DNA of 64,000 nt, taken from Annona cherimola. Taxonomy: Eukaryota > Streptophyta > Magnoliopsida > Magnoliales > Annonaceae. Below, one piece after another: positions 1 through 10,192 of the stretch. The notes under the pieces were generated by a model. The model worked only from the letters and a program-made list of their open reading frames with translations, was not told where the DNA came from and did not search any database. The position numbers were made by a program, and so were the translations under genes. The stretch is taken from assembly GCA_030490835.1 (NCBI GenBank), contig CM059972.1, positions 47,161,452 to 47,225,451 of the forward strand, in the 5' to 3' direction. Within the stretch, counting starts at the first letter, position 1, and every line of letters starts with the position of its first letter.

Positions 1-184
1 TGAAGATTTATTATGATATGGATAAGTCCATTATGAATGATGATGAGCATATGTTTATGTGATGAAAGAAAAGAAAAAGAAAGAAAAAAAATGGACGAGA
101 TCCAATTAAAAACCTGCCGCGTGATTAGGGCAACAATCCTGAGTCACACTTACCAATCAATAAGATCTTGGAGTAAGGACTTGT
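1..184. repeat. 3' end of a degenerate LTR-like unit
   Basis: AT-rich non-coding DNA. About 100-184 (a stretch containing CCTGCCGCGTGATTAGGGCA and then GGAGTAAGG) is closely similar to 13592-13660, where the same words lie just before an LTR-like end in GGCGCCACA. I read it as the tail of one more unit of the same LTR family that fills 185-3048 and 12021-13689. No coding potential is visible. The small ORFs here contain no recognisable domain. Confidence 0.4.
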
Positions 185-2214
185 TGTGAAACCCCGATCT
201 TAGACACGTGTATAAAACCCTAGGGTTGTAAACCCTAGGTAATATATTTGGAAAATGTACATTCATGGGTATGAAATTATGTGGAAATAGAGGTTAAAAT
301 AATTATTCATGAAATTCGGATGAATAGTGCACATGAATAGTGAAATGTGAATAGTAAATGTGAGATTAATAAATATGTTAAGTTAATCACTTTGGATTAA
401 CTTAATCATAAAAGACGAAAAAGGAAGCTTCCCACTAAAGGACAAAAGTACTTTTTGGATTAAAATAATAATTTTCGGATTTTTTTGGATTTTTGTGAAG
501 AAAATAAAGAAAAAATCATATCTTGCAATTCGGATGTCGGATTGAGATGAAATTTTGTATGGATCGCCAAAATATGATGATGAACATGATGAGTGGTCCA
601 AGATTGATCAAAAATCATAAATTAAGGGTCAAGATGGAACCTCAATTGGAGATGGAAAAAGGAAGCTTATCTTTTCATTTAATTCATGTGACTTTTATTT
701 AAAATTAAATAATTAAAAAAAAAATTAAATACAAAGCTGCAAGGGTGGCTGGAAGTGCAGGGGCTGTGGAAAATGGAGCCAAATCCAATGACTCAAAATT
801 CATCCTCATCAATGATCAATGGCTAAGATTTAATTAGCCTAAATTAAATAATTTTAAAAATAAAAAATTATGAAAAATAGGGCTGCCATAGGGGAGGCGT
901 GAACAGTAGCTAGGGTGGCTGCTCTTGGTTCAATGTACCTTTAAAATTATAAAAAAAATACATTTTATAATTTAATACCTCAAGCAAGGGGGGATAAATT
1001 CCAATTTGATGAAATCAAAAAGTATAAATAGGGGGCAGGGGTGAATGTCCAAGGCACTTCATCCCAGCTCTATTTGAGCATTTTTCACCCCCACCACATT
1101 TTAGCCTTGAGGAGAAAGAAGAGGAGAAAGTTAGAGAGAGAAAGTGTGAGAAAAAGAAGGATATCTTCACTTCGGGTAAGTAATTTCTTCCCGAATTTCT
1201 TTTGAGTATTAAGTAAGGTAAAACCATGCTTAGATAATGCCTAAGCATGAGAAAATAAGTAAAGTTATAATGCTTGATTGGAATTATGCCGAAACATCGA
1301 AAATTTGGAGCAAAGATGGAGCATTCGGGAAGATAACATATGATATATGAAAATAATGTTCCAAATTTGATAAATGATGATTTGGGATGTATGATTATGA
1401 TCAATATGATGTTGGAATGATGATATATTAATTTCATGATTTTTTGAATTAAGGATTATCTTAAGTGAAATTATGTTGATTTTTAGTATATGGAGAAAAT
1501 GATTTATTTGGCCAAGTTAATGATGATAAATTCATAATTCATGAATGTTCCCATGATATACTAAACATAAGCTATGTCATGGTATTTTTTATTTTTGGAA
1601 AAATTATCAATTTTTGGAACTCATGAACAGTAACCCAAGTCGTTGTTAACATTAACCTCGGGTGAACAGTACCCATGAACAATGATGATGAATAGTAACT
1701 TGCTACAGTACCTGCTATAGTAATTATGAACAGTGAACAGCGTGATTTTGGGAAAAATGAGATTTATTTTTATATTTTATGAAGATATACAGATGGAATT
1801 TTTAAAAGGATTTATGGATAAAAATCCATATAAGGAGATAATGACTAAATATCTTTATAAAATTAACCTCTATAGGAATGAGGTAATAAACGATTATAAA
1901 GCATGCATGGGAACCAATCTAATACATGGAATGATACAGATAAAATATCATTTTTCTTTATATAGGAAAAGGAAAGAAAAAAGTGAAGGGGACAAACTGA
2001 GGAGGTAAGCAAGCAAATTTTTTAAAATGTGATTTTATTGCTTCATTGTAAGCAAGCAAAATTTTTTTAAAAATGTGATTGTATTACTTCATTGTAAGCA
2101 AGCACAACTTTGAAAATGTGTTTTATTCTCAAGTATTTATGAAATGTGTTTAAGGGTGGCCATTCCTATAATGTTTTGAAATGATAAATGTTTATGAGTT
2201 TTTATGAAAAGTCA
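185..2214 (+). repeat. Degenerate LTR-like unit 1 (Ty3-type suspected)
   Basis: Begins TGTGAAACCCCGAT and is followed, at 2215, by a second start TGTGGAACCCTGAC, so the units sit head to tail. Blocks at 300-420, 1060-1260 and 1290-1600 recur in the next unit (2370-2490, 12060-12260 and 12290-12620). The sequence carries clusters of GAATAGTGAA and GAACAGTAAC words. A stretch near 1020-1180 has a TATAAATAG and a purine-rich leader like an LTR promoter and R region. No protein-coding region is supported. Lineage is not certain; noncoding LTRs evolve too fast to place by eye. Confidence 0.45.
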
Positions 2215-3048
2215 TGTGGAACCCTGACCGTATACGCGTTATTTTGACCGTATACGCGTCATTTCGACACTTGTAATTTTGAAGATTATTTTATGAATAA
2301 ATAAAGATTCATGAACCTTATTGATGGACATGTGTATTTGAGGTTGAAATAATGCAATTGGGAATTTAACCCCGTAAATAGTGCACGTGAATAGTAAACG
2401 TGAATAGTAAATAGGGGTTAAGATATATGATTAAGAGTTAATCACTTAGATTAACTTAATCATAAAAGACAAAAAAGGAAGCTTCCTACTACAGGACAAA
2501 AATGTTTTTTTGATTAAAATATGAATTTTCGGATTTTTAATTGATTTTTGAAGAAAATGAAGAAAAATTCATATCTTGCAATCCGGACATCGGATCAAGA
2601 TGAAATTTTTTATGGGTGGCCAAGATATGATGATGGATATGATGAATGGTCCAAGATTAATCAAGGATCATGAATTAAGGGTCAAGATTAAATGTCATTT
2701 GAAAATGGAAAAAGTAACTTTACTTTTTCATTAATGGTGTTTGACTTTGATTAATTTTAATTAAATAAAATTAATGCAAAGCCTGCAATTTCTGCTGGAG
2801 CATGGACTTTTGGGGCATGATCCAATGGCCCATGATCATCCTCATCAAAGATCAATGGCTAGAATTAATTTAGCCTAAATTAATTAATTTTAAAAAATAA
2901 AAAAATACGTAAAAATAGGGCTGCAATAGGGCTGCTGGAGCAGGACTAGGGGGGCTGCACAATGCTCCATGCACCTTTTAAATTTTGAAAAAAACACCTT
3001 TGCAATTTTACACCCTAAGCTAGAGGGGGTAAATTCCAAATTTATGAA

Positions 3049-3053
3049 AAGTG
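3049..3053. repeat. Target-site duplication of copia A, left
   Basis: AAGTG immediately before TGTTGG; the identical 5-mer follows the right LTR. Confidence 0.9.
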
Positions 3054-3318
3054 TGTTGGGTCCCGAATAGATGGCAAAACCCAAGAGGGGAGGGGTGAAT
3101 TGGGTTCTTAAAAATTTCTTTGGTAACTTAAAAACTTAACCCCTTGTAGAATTAATCCCCTTGAATGAAGAAACTGAATGGAAAGCAAAGTAATAAAGAG
3201 AGCAGAAATAAAAGCAAGTAGACAAGGATTTTATAGTGGTTCGGGCAACCTCCCTACTCCACTCTTCCAAGCTCACACTCCTTGTGACTTGGGTTCCACT
3301 ATTGTATTCCGCGAATAC

Positions 3319-3468
3319 AACTAGAGCCTCTTGCTCTCTTCTAGATTCTAGCTCTAGGGGGCATATACAACCAGAGCCTCTTGCTCTCTTCTAGATTCCA
3401 GCTCTAGGGGGCATCAACAACTAGAGCCTCTTGCTCTCTTCTAGATTCCAGCTCTAGGGGGCATCAAT
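3319..3468. repeat. Three tandem copies of a ~50-bp unit in the copia A LTR
   Basis: The unit (core AGAGCCTCTTGCTCTCTTCT plus AGCTCTAGGGGGCAT) is repeated three times. The same array is at about 10458-10607. The relative at 57905 has a single copy (about 59291-59340), so it was amplified in this lineage. Confidence 0.85.
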
Positions 3469-3869
3469 CACTTAGCACAAGTAGGTGATGAGTCACACTC
3501 CAATCACACACTACTTTGCTACCACTTGATCTTAGCTACGCAAGCTAAATCAAGTTCAACACAAACAAGTAAACAATAAAAGTAAACTACACTTTACAGG
3601 TGTGTAGAAACGATTTAGCGCAGGGAAGAACTTGTAGATGATGGCTTTGAAGTTTCTGAATGTAGCTCTTGCAACTTGAAACACAATTCTTCCTCCTTGA
3701 GTGATTTGATCTCTTTGAAGCTCTTATGGATATGAGTTAAGCTCACTTAATGATCCTCTTATATCTCCTTCGTTCACAATGGGTTGTATTTATAAGTTTG
3801 GAGGGAATCCGAACGTTAGAAGGTTGGTGGCGTGCATTTAATGCGCCAACGTTCGAAAATAAATCCGAC

Positions 3870-4760
3870 CGTTGCGACCCAAGTCGCAGGTGGAGTCGAC
3901 TTCGGGTGCGACTTCACCCAAGTCGCTGACGGAGTCGACTTCGGGTGCGACTTCGCAGACTCCGATCTTCAGTTTTCAACGCTGGAAGTTTTTCCTCGAT
4001 TGAAGTCGATCATGAAGTCGACTTGGTTTTGCGACTTCACCCAAGTCGCAGTCTGGAGTCGACTTGGCTTCGCGACTTCACTTCCTGTAGCGTCTTCAAG
4101 TTCCAGGTTGGGTCGACTTGGCTTCAGACTTGACTCAAGTCGCAGGTGGAGTCGACTTCGTGTGCGACTTCACCTCGTCAGTTGATTTTCTGAACTTTGG
4201 AACTTGGTTCTTCATTTTCCTTTTGGATATTAGTCTTCTCTTCTGCTTCTTTTGTATTTTTCATGTCTTGAATCATTGAGTCTTGCTTTCATTAGCTCCA
4301 TGATCTCCAAACCTTTGACTTGATAGACTTGATTTGATCTTGAACACCTTGAAACTTTTTGTCTTGGATTTGAGAGGCTTTGAGTTGATGTTTGAAATCA
4401 TTTAATCTTGAAACTGCATCTTTGATCTTTGAAAGAAGCTTGAATCAGTATCTTTGAATCTCCAAAACCTCAAGTCGCACTTCGGGGTCGACTTCGTTCG
4501 CGACTTCACCCAAGTCGCAACTGGAGTCGACTTGGCCTGCGACTTGGCAGCTCCGTGTCCCAACTTTCAACTCTGGAGAAAATTGCACGACTGAAGTCGA
4601 TAGCGAGGTCGACTTCGTCTGCGACTTGGCTACCCAAGTCGCATGTGGAGTCGACTTGACCTGCGACTTCACTTGCTCTTTCTCCCATTTCAACTCTGGA
4701 CGTTTTAGGCACATTGAAGTCGATCTTGGAGTCGACTTGGGGAACGACTTGGCCTTCCAA
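3870..4760. repeat. GTCGAC dyad repeats in copia A 3' LTR (two clusters)
   Basis: Eleven GTCGAC sites between 3895 and 4736, each embedded in a half-palindromic frame AAGTCGCA...GAGTCGACTT...TGCGACTT of about 40 bp. There is a repeat-free gap at about 4190-4465. Mirrored at 11009-11899 in the other LTR. Confidence 0.85.
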
Positions 4761-4876
4761 CTTGATTTTCTTCAAATGTATATTCCTTAAGACATTTCAC
4801 AAACTTGTTAGTAGCCAAGACTTTCTCAAATTGATTTGTTAATCATCAAAATATGGATTTAGCTATATTTCCAACA

Positions 4877-4890
4877 ATCTCCCCCTTTTT
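4877..4890 (-). other. Polypurine tract of copia A
   Basis: On the minus strand AAAAAGGGGGAGAT directly abuts the 3' LTR; expected plus-strand primer. Confidence 0.8.
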
Positions 4891-5247
4891 GATGATTGAC
4901 AAAACCGATTTGAGTGGATACCTTTCATTAAAAATAATATGCTCATATTGCATTTTAAAATCATGCTTATGCTCATGCAAACAGAACATTCACATATAAA
5001 TATCATGTAAGCATATCCAACTCTCCTCCCCATTCTTACTCTTCTCTTCTTACATCTCTCTCCCTTTTTTAATCATCTCTCTCCCTTTTAATCATTAAGA
5101 CTTATACTCAATTTTTCAACTCAAATACTCTTCTTCTCCTTAAATCTCTCTCCCCCTTTTTGTCAATATATCAAAAAGATTAGAGGGTAAAGAAATAGAT
5201 AGGTGGGATTGCTCCCCCTAAACAGGTGCTCCCCCTAAGTTTATGCT
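4891..5247 (-). other. Non-coding spacer between pol and the 3' LTR of copia A
   Basis: About 360 bp, strongly purine-rich on the element strand, with repeated AGAGGGAGAGAGAT-like words. There is no env-like ORF; pol ends just before it. Confidence 0.6.
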
Positions 5248-8200
5248 TTAAGTGAGTTCAAGCATTCCCATGTCATTTCTAATCTTATAAAATGCTTCTT
5301 TTGCTAGGGGCTTAGTGAATATATCTGCAACTTGATCCTCTGTTCTTACATATACCAAACATATATCATGATTTTCTACATGTTCTCTAATGAAATGATG
5401 TCTAAGGTCTATATGTTTGGTCCTAGAATGCAAGACTGGATTCTTGGTTAGACATATGGCACTGGTATTGTCACATTTGATAGGTATATCTTTAAAATCC
5501 ATGCCATAGTCCCTAAGTTGCTGTTTCATCCAAAGTAATTGAGCACAACAGCTCCCGGCGGCAATATATTCGGCTTCCGCCGTAGATAGAGCAACACTAG
5601 TTTGTTTTCTTGAAAACCATGAAACCAACATGCTTCCAAGAAACTGACATGTTCCACTAGTGCTTTTTGTATCTACTTTGTAACCAGCAAAATCCGCATC
5701 CGAGTAGCCGATTAGATCAAAATTTGAGCCCTTTGGATACCATAGTCCTAAATTGGTAGTGTCTACTAGATATCTAAAAATTCTTTTCACAGCTACCAAG
5801 TGTGATTCTTTTGGGCATGATTGAAATCTAGAGCACATACACACACTAAACAAAATATCTGGCCTAGAAGCAGTTAAATACAATAATGAACCTATCATGC
5901 TTCTATATAATTTTAAATCAACTACTTTGCCCTTTTCATCTTTGTCAAGCTTGATTGTTGAGCTCATGGGTGTGTTTGCTCCTTTGCTATGCTCCATGCC
6001 AAATTTCTTGAGCATTTCCTTGATGTACTTGGACTGATTAATGAAAGTTCCTTCATTTAATTGCTTGATTTGCAATCCAAGGAAGAAGTTTAACTCTCCC
6101 ATCATGCTCATCTCAAATTCTTTCTGCATAAGCTCAGAAAATTCTTGACAAAGAGATTCATTAGTAGCACCAAAAATAATATCATCAACATAAATTTGAA
6201 TGATCAATATATCTTTTCCATTGTTCTTGATAAACAAAGTGGTGTCTACCTTTCCCTTTTGAAAATTGTGATCAATCAGAAATGTGCTTAGTCTATCATA
6301 CCAAGCTCTTGGGGCTTGTTTCAATCCATATAGTGCTTTGGTCAACTTGTACACAAATTTAGATTGATCTTTCTCCTCAAATCCAGGTGGTTGCTCAACA
6401 TACACCTCTTCACTTATATAACCATTCAAAAATGCACTTTTGACATCCATTTGAAACAATTTAAAGTTCATGTGAGATGCAAAAGCTAGTAATATGCGAA
6501 TTGCTTCCAATCTAGCAACCGGGGCATAGGATTCTTCAAAATCTATTCCTTCTTCTTGTGAGTACCCCTTTGCCACAAGTCTAGCTTTGTTTCTCACTAC
6601 TAGTCCACTTTCATCTAATTTGTTCCTAAAGACCCACTTGGTGCCAATAACAATACAGTCATTTGGTCTAGGAACAAGTTGCCAAACTTGATTTCTTTCA
6701 AATTGATTTAGCTCTTCTTGCATTGCTATAATCCAGTTTTCATCATCAAGAGCTTGTTCAATATTAGAAGGTTCAATCTTGGATACAAAAGCATATTGTC
6801 CACACACATTTTGCTTTGACCTTCTAGTTTTTACACCTTTATACACATTTCCTATAACTTGCTCAATTGGATGTGCATGATTGAATTTTAAATCAGTTGG
6901 AGGTTTATAGGAATTGTTACCTTCACTTACCCTTTCCTCCATGGAATCTTCTTGCTTTTCCACATGCAGCTTTTCAAAGTTGCTTACAATCTCATCTGCA
7001 TCACTTAAATCATCCTTTCTTTTAAAGCTTGGGTTAGTTTCATCAAAAACAACATGTATGGATTCTTCTACAACTTGGTTTCGTTTATTGAAAACTCTAT
7101 ATGCTTTGCTATTTGATGAATAACCAAGGAATATTGCTTCATCACTTTTAGCATCAAGTTTTCCCAAGTTGGTTTTTCCATTGTTCAGAACATAACATGT
7201 GCATCCAAAAGTATGAAAGTAAGATATGTTTGGTTTCTTTCCTTTCCATAGCTCATATGGGGTCTTTTTCAAGATTGCTCTAATGGTAACTCGATTCAAT
7301 ACATGACAAGCTGTACTTACAGCTTCACCCCAAAACTTCTTAGATAATTTGCTCTCATTTAGCATAGTTCTAGCCATCTCTTGTAGAGTTCTATTTTTCC
7401 TCTCCACTACTCCATTTTGTTGTGGAGTTCTTGGTGCAGAAAATGTGTGATGAATTCCTTTTTCATTACATAATTCTATGAATCGTTTGTTCTCAAATTC
7501 ACCACCATGGTCACTTCTTATAGTCATAATAGTACTTTGTTTTTCATTTTCCACCAAGTTTACAAACGTTGCAAACATAGAGAAGGCTTCATCTTTGCTA
7601 GCTAAAAGAATTATCCATGTGAATCTTGAAAAGTCATCAACAATTACAAATACATATTTCTTTCCACCAATGGTTAAAATGTCGGATGGCCCATATAGAT
7701 CCATGTGTAGCAATTCAAGCGGCCTAGTGGTGGAAATCTCCTTTTTGGTAGAGAAAGGCATCTTTGGTTGTTTAGATAATTGACATGCCTTACATATTTT
7801 ATCTTTGTCATATTTCAACTTAGGCAAGCCTTCTACCAAACTCTTTTTCCATAGGATTTTTATGTTTCTCATGTTTATGTGTCCAAGCCTTTTATGCCAA
7901 ACCCATGGATCATTATCAATGGCCATTAGACATTGACCATCTAGTTCATCAAGTGAAACCAAATATATATTTCCATGTCTTTTTCCACTAAACATGATAT
8001 GCTCACCATCAAATACATTGCATATAGATGATTCAAACACAACCTTATATCCTTTATCACATAATTGGCTAATGCTCATTAAGTTATGCTTGAGTCCTTC
8101 AACAAACAAAACATCCTCCATACATGCATTTGAGCTACTGTAAATATTTCCTTTACCTTTGATTTTACCTTTCTCATTATTACCAAAGGCAACCGTTCCG

Positions 8201-8322
8201 TCGTTGCAAGGCTTAAGTTTGTGAAACAAATTTCTTTCTCCAGTCATGTGCCTTGAACAACCGCTATCCATGAACCATACATTATTTGCCTTTGCCTTTA
8301 AACAATTCTGAAAAGTAAACAA
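5248..8322 (-). CDS. Copia A Pol polyprotein (PR-INT-RT-RNase H)
   Basis: A 1024-codon uninterrupted frame. It encodes, in order: an aspartic protease (DSG at residues 19-21), an integrase zinc region (WHKRLGH with CKACQ), an integrase core with [15 protein letters not shown] and [11 protein letters not shown] carrying the D-D-E triad, reverse transcriptase with KSAFLNGY and the catalytic YVDD ([11 protein letters not shown]), and RNase H with SDADFAG and STAEAEY. It ends at [11 protein letters not shown]..., the normal copia Pol C-terminus. No ATG is available at the start: the frame opens at a TTG in a pyrimidine tract ending TTTTCAG, in +1 phase relative to gag. Translation therefore needs frameshifting, re-initiation or splicing. 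All catalytic residues I checked are present. Confidence 0.93.
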   Translation of the reverse strand: MFTFQNCLKAKANNVWFMDSGCSRHMTGERNLFHKLKPCNDGTVAFGNNEKGKIKGKGNIYSSSNACMEDVLFVEGLKHNLMSISQLCDKGYKVVFESSICNVFDGEHIMFSGKRHGNIYLVSLDELDGQCLMAIDNDPWVWHKRLGHINMRNIKILWKKSLVEGLPKLKYDKDKICKACQLSKQPKMPFSTKKEISTTRPLELLHMDLYGPSDILTIGGKKYVFVIVDDFSRFTWIILLASKDEAFSMFATFVNLVENEKQSTIMTIRSDHGGEFENKRFIELCNEKGIHHTFSAPRTPQQNGVVERKNRTLQEMARTMLNESKLSKKFWGEAVSTACHVLNRVTIRAILKKTPYELWKGKKPNISYFHTFGCTCYVLNNGKTNLGKLDAKSDEAIFLGYSSNSKAYRVFNKRNQVVEESIHVVFDETNPSFKRKDDLSDADEIVSNFEKLHVEKQEDSMEERVSEGNNSYKPPTDLKFNHAHPIEQVIGNVYKGVKTRRSKQNVCGQYAFVSKIEPSNIEQALDDENWIIAMQEELNQFERNQVWQLVPRPNDCIVIGTKWVFRNKLDESGLVVRNKARLVAKGYSQEEGIDFEESYAPVARLEAIRILLAFASHMNFKLFQMDVKSAFLNGYISEEVYVEQPPGFEEKDQSKFVYKLTKALYGLKQAPRAWYDRLSTFLIDHNFQKGKVDTTLFIKNNGKDILIIQIYVDDIIFGATNESLCQEFSELMQKEFEMSMMGELNFFLGLQIKQLNEGTFINQSKYIKEMLKKFGMEHSKGANTPMSSTIKLDKDEKGKVVDLKLYRSMIGSLLYLTASRPDILFSVCMCSRFQSCPKESHLVAVKRIFRYLVDTTNLGLWYPKGSNFDLIGYSDADFAGYKVDTKSTSGTCQFLGSMLVSWFSRKQTSVALSTAEAEYIAAGSCCAQLLWMKQQLRDYGMDFKDIPIKCDNTSAICLTKNPVLHSRTKHIDLRHHFIREHVENHDICLVYVRTEDQVADIFTKPLAKEAFYKIRNDMGMLELT

Positions 8323-8329
8323 ATAATCC

Positions 8330-10144
8330 TTATCTCTTTGGTACCCATTTTATGGGTCCATTTGGGTTAGTAATATTATTCAACCTTTGTTGCTCTAACT
8401 TAGAAAGCCCAAATCTTGTGTTCCTTGGAACCCAAACTAATTTAGCACCATGGTCAAATAATCTCTTAAAGTTACACTTATAAACTCTATGACCCATTTT
8501 GTTGCAAAAATTGCAAGCCATTGGTAATCTAGGAGTAGGCCTCCAAGTATATTTTGGTTCAAATGTTGGCCTTTTAGTCCACATTACATTTTTCATTTTA
8601 GGCTTGTATATGAGTGCAGATTTGGTTTGATATTTCCAAAGTGTAGGCACATTTGACTTGCTACTTTCTCCTTGCTCAAATGTATTGTATCCAAGACCTC
8701 TCTTGTTTGTTTGGGAGGTCATGTTCAGAAACATCTTTACACTTTCTCCTGGATTAGAGAACTTTGCTAATGATTCATTTAAGGATTTGTTCTCCTTTTT
8801 CAGTTTCTCTACTTCTTTCAACAATGATTCATTTTCTTCTTTCAGTTTTGTTGATTTTTCAGCTAGTTTTCCATTTTCAATAATAATAAAGTTGCATTGT
8901 TGTTTCTTTGAGGACAACTTGTTTCCTAGCTTTTTGATTTCCTCATATAATGAATCATAGGCAGTTTGTAGTTCTTCTAATTCAGCACATTTGATGCAAT
9001 TTTGAAAAGAAGAATAACTTGATTGAGAATAGCAAGGTTTGGAAGTTACCTCATCATTGCTTGTACATTTGGTTGAGGTGGATTGTTCTTCCAAAACTTC
9101 AGTCGTGTTTAAGCATAGCAAGTCCTCTTCTTGCTCGATTCGTGCCATGCAACATATTCTTGCACAGTTGGCTGCATCATTTTCGTCGGTTGAAGAGCTG
9201 CATGTTGATGAAGTCTCCTCGTTGACGAACATGCCTCTTCCTCTTGGCCTTTGGTATTTTCTTCTTTCATGACTCTCCTTTGGCCTTTCTTCTGGTGTAG
9301 GACATTGAGCTTGCATATGTTCTACGCCCCCGCATCGGTAGCATTTTGTAACCTCCTTCTTCTTTTCTTTTCTCACAAATTTTCGAAACTTGTGAGTAAG
9401 AAGTGCAATATCTTCATCACCATTGTTAGACGAGGAGGTAGACTCATCTGAGTTGCGTGCCGCTTTTAATGCAATGATTTTCTTCCCTTTATGATTCTCT
9501 TCGTTTCTTCTCTTAATTAGCTCATGTGACATTAGTGAGCTAATTAGATCTTCTAGCTTTAGGGTGTTGAGGTCTTTCGCTTCTTCAATAGCTGTAATCT
9601 TTGGAGTCCATGAATCCGGTAGAGCTCTTAGTATCTTCATCACCTGTTCGGATTCAGAGATAGCTTTTCCAAGACCTTTGAGAGCATTAGTAATCTTAGA
9701 AAATCTTGCAAACATTTCAGAAATATTTTCAGTGTCTAGCATTCTAAAACTTTCCAACTCTCCTATCAAAATATTTCTCCTAGTCCCTTGGACTTGGGAG
9801 GTTCCTTCATAAATGGATGTTAGAGTATCCCATATCTCTTTTGCAGTCAAACAAGAAGATACTCTATCATACTCCGAAGCCGTAAGAGCACAAAATAAAG
9901 AGTTCATAGCCTTAGCATTGCTCTTGACGGTTCTTACTTCCTCTTCGGTCCATTTGGAAGCTCTTTCATTAATTGGCAAAGTTACACCGTCTTGGATAGC
10001 AATCCAAGAATCCATATCGGTAGCCATGATGAGTTGCTTCATACGAAGCTTCCAATAACCAAAGTTGTTCCCATCAAACAATGGTGGCCTAGTGAATGAT
10101 TGGCCCTCAGCAAAAGCGGGAACGGGAATCGATTGGGATGCCAT
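8330..10144 (-). CDS. Copia A Gag polyprotein
   Basis: Structural capsid/nucleocapsid protein that packages the element RNA in cytoplasmic particles. The 604-residue frame starts at the ATG just inside the primer site ([14 protein letters not shown]). Residues about 15-55 and 60-215 match the DUF4219 and UBN2 gag regions of plant copia elements (motif [13 protein letters not shown]). A CCHC knuckle C-x2-C-x4-H-x4-C lies at about 268-281 ([14 protein letters not shown]). A Glu/Lys-rich coiled coil spans about 386-465, and a second CCHC knuckle about 544-557 ([14 protein letters not shown]). Most plant copia elements fuse gag to pol. Here gag ends in its own stop seven bases before the pol frame, which is in another phase. 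Relative to the copy at 59649, 12 residues are missing before the first knuckle. Confidence 0.92.
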   Translation of the reverse strand: MASQSIPVPAFAEGQSFTRPPLFDGNNFGYWKLRMKQLIMATDMDSWIAIQDGVTLPINERASKWTEEEVRTVKSNAKAMNSLFCALTASEYDRVSSCLTAKEIWDTLTSIYEGTSQVQGTRRNILIGELESFRMLDTENISEMFARFSKITNALKGLGKAISESEQVMKILRALPDSWTPKITAIEEAKDLNTLKLEDLISSLMSHELIKRRNEENHKGKKIIALKAARNSDESTSSSNNGDEDIALLTHKFRKFVRKEKKKEVTKCYRCGGVEHMQAQCPTPEERPKESHERRKYQRPRGRGMFVNEETSSTCSSSTDENDAANCARICCMARIEQEEDLLCLNTTEVLEEQSTSTKCTSNDEVTSKPCYSQSSYSSFQNCIKCAELEELQTAYDSLYEEIKKLGNKLSSKKQQCNFIIIENGKLAEKSTKLKEENESLLKEVEKLKKENKSLNESLAKFSNPGESVKMFLNMTSQTNKRGLGYNTFEQGESSKSNVPTLWKYQTKSALIYKPKMKNVMWTKRPTFEPKYTWRPTPRLPMACNFCNKMGHRVYKCNFKRLFDHGAKLVWVPRNTRFGLSKLEQQRLNNITNPNGPIKWVPKR

Positions 10145-10178
10145 ATCAATAGATCTCTTTGATTTAACTCAAAGACCT

Positions 10179-10190
10179 GCTCTGATACCA
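10179..10190 (-). other. Primer-binding site of copia A (initiator tRNA-Met)
   Basis: On the minus strand TGGTATCAGAGC, the complement of the 3' end of plant initiator tRNA-Met, two bases inside the 5' LTR. This is the usual Ty1/copia minus-strand primer site. Confidence 0.9.
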
Positions 10191-10192
10191 CT

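Larger units (their letters stand above)
3054..4876 (-). repeat. 3' LTR of copia A
   Basis: 1823 bp, terminal TGTTGG/CCAACA. It contains a TATAAATA box on the minus strand (3787-3794), three tandem copies of a roughly 50-bp unit (3319-3468), and two clusters of GTCGAC-centred dyad repeats (3870-4180 and 4470-4760). Open frames of 60-117 codons inside it are products of these repeats and are not genes. Confidence 0.95.

Noticed and set aside
1015..1437. 140-codon minus-strand frame in LTR-like unit 1
   Set aside because: AT-rich, no domain, lies over the likely LTR promoter and leader.
3832..4185. Frames of 62-117 codons in the copia A LTRs
   Set aside because: Produced by GTCGAC repeats; identical in both LTRs by duplication, not by selection.
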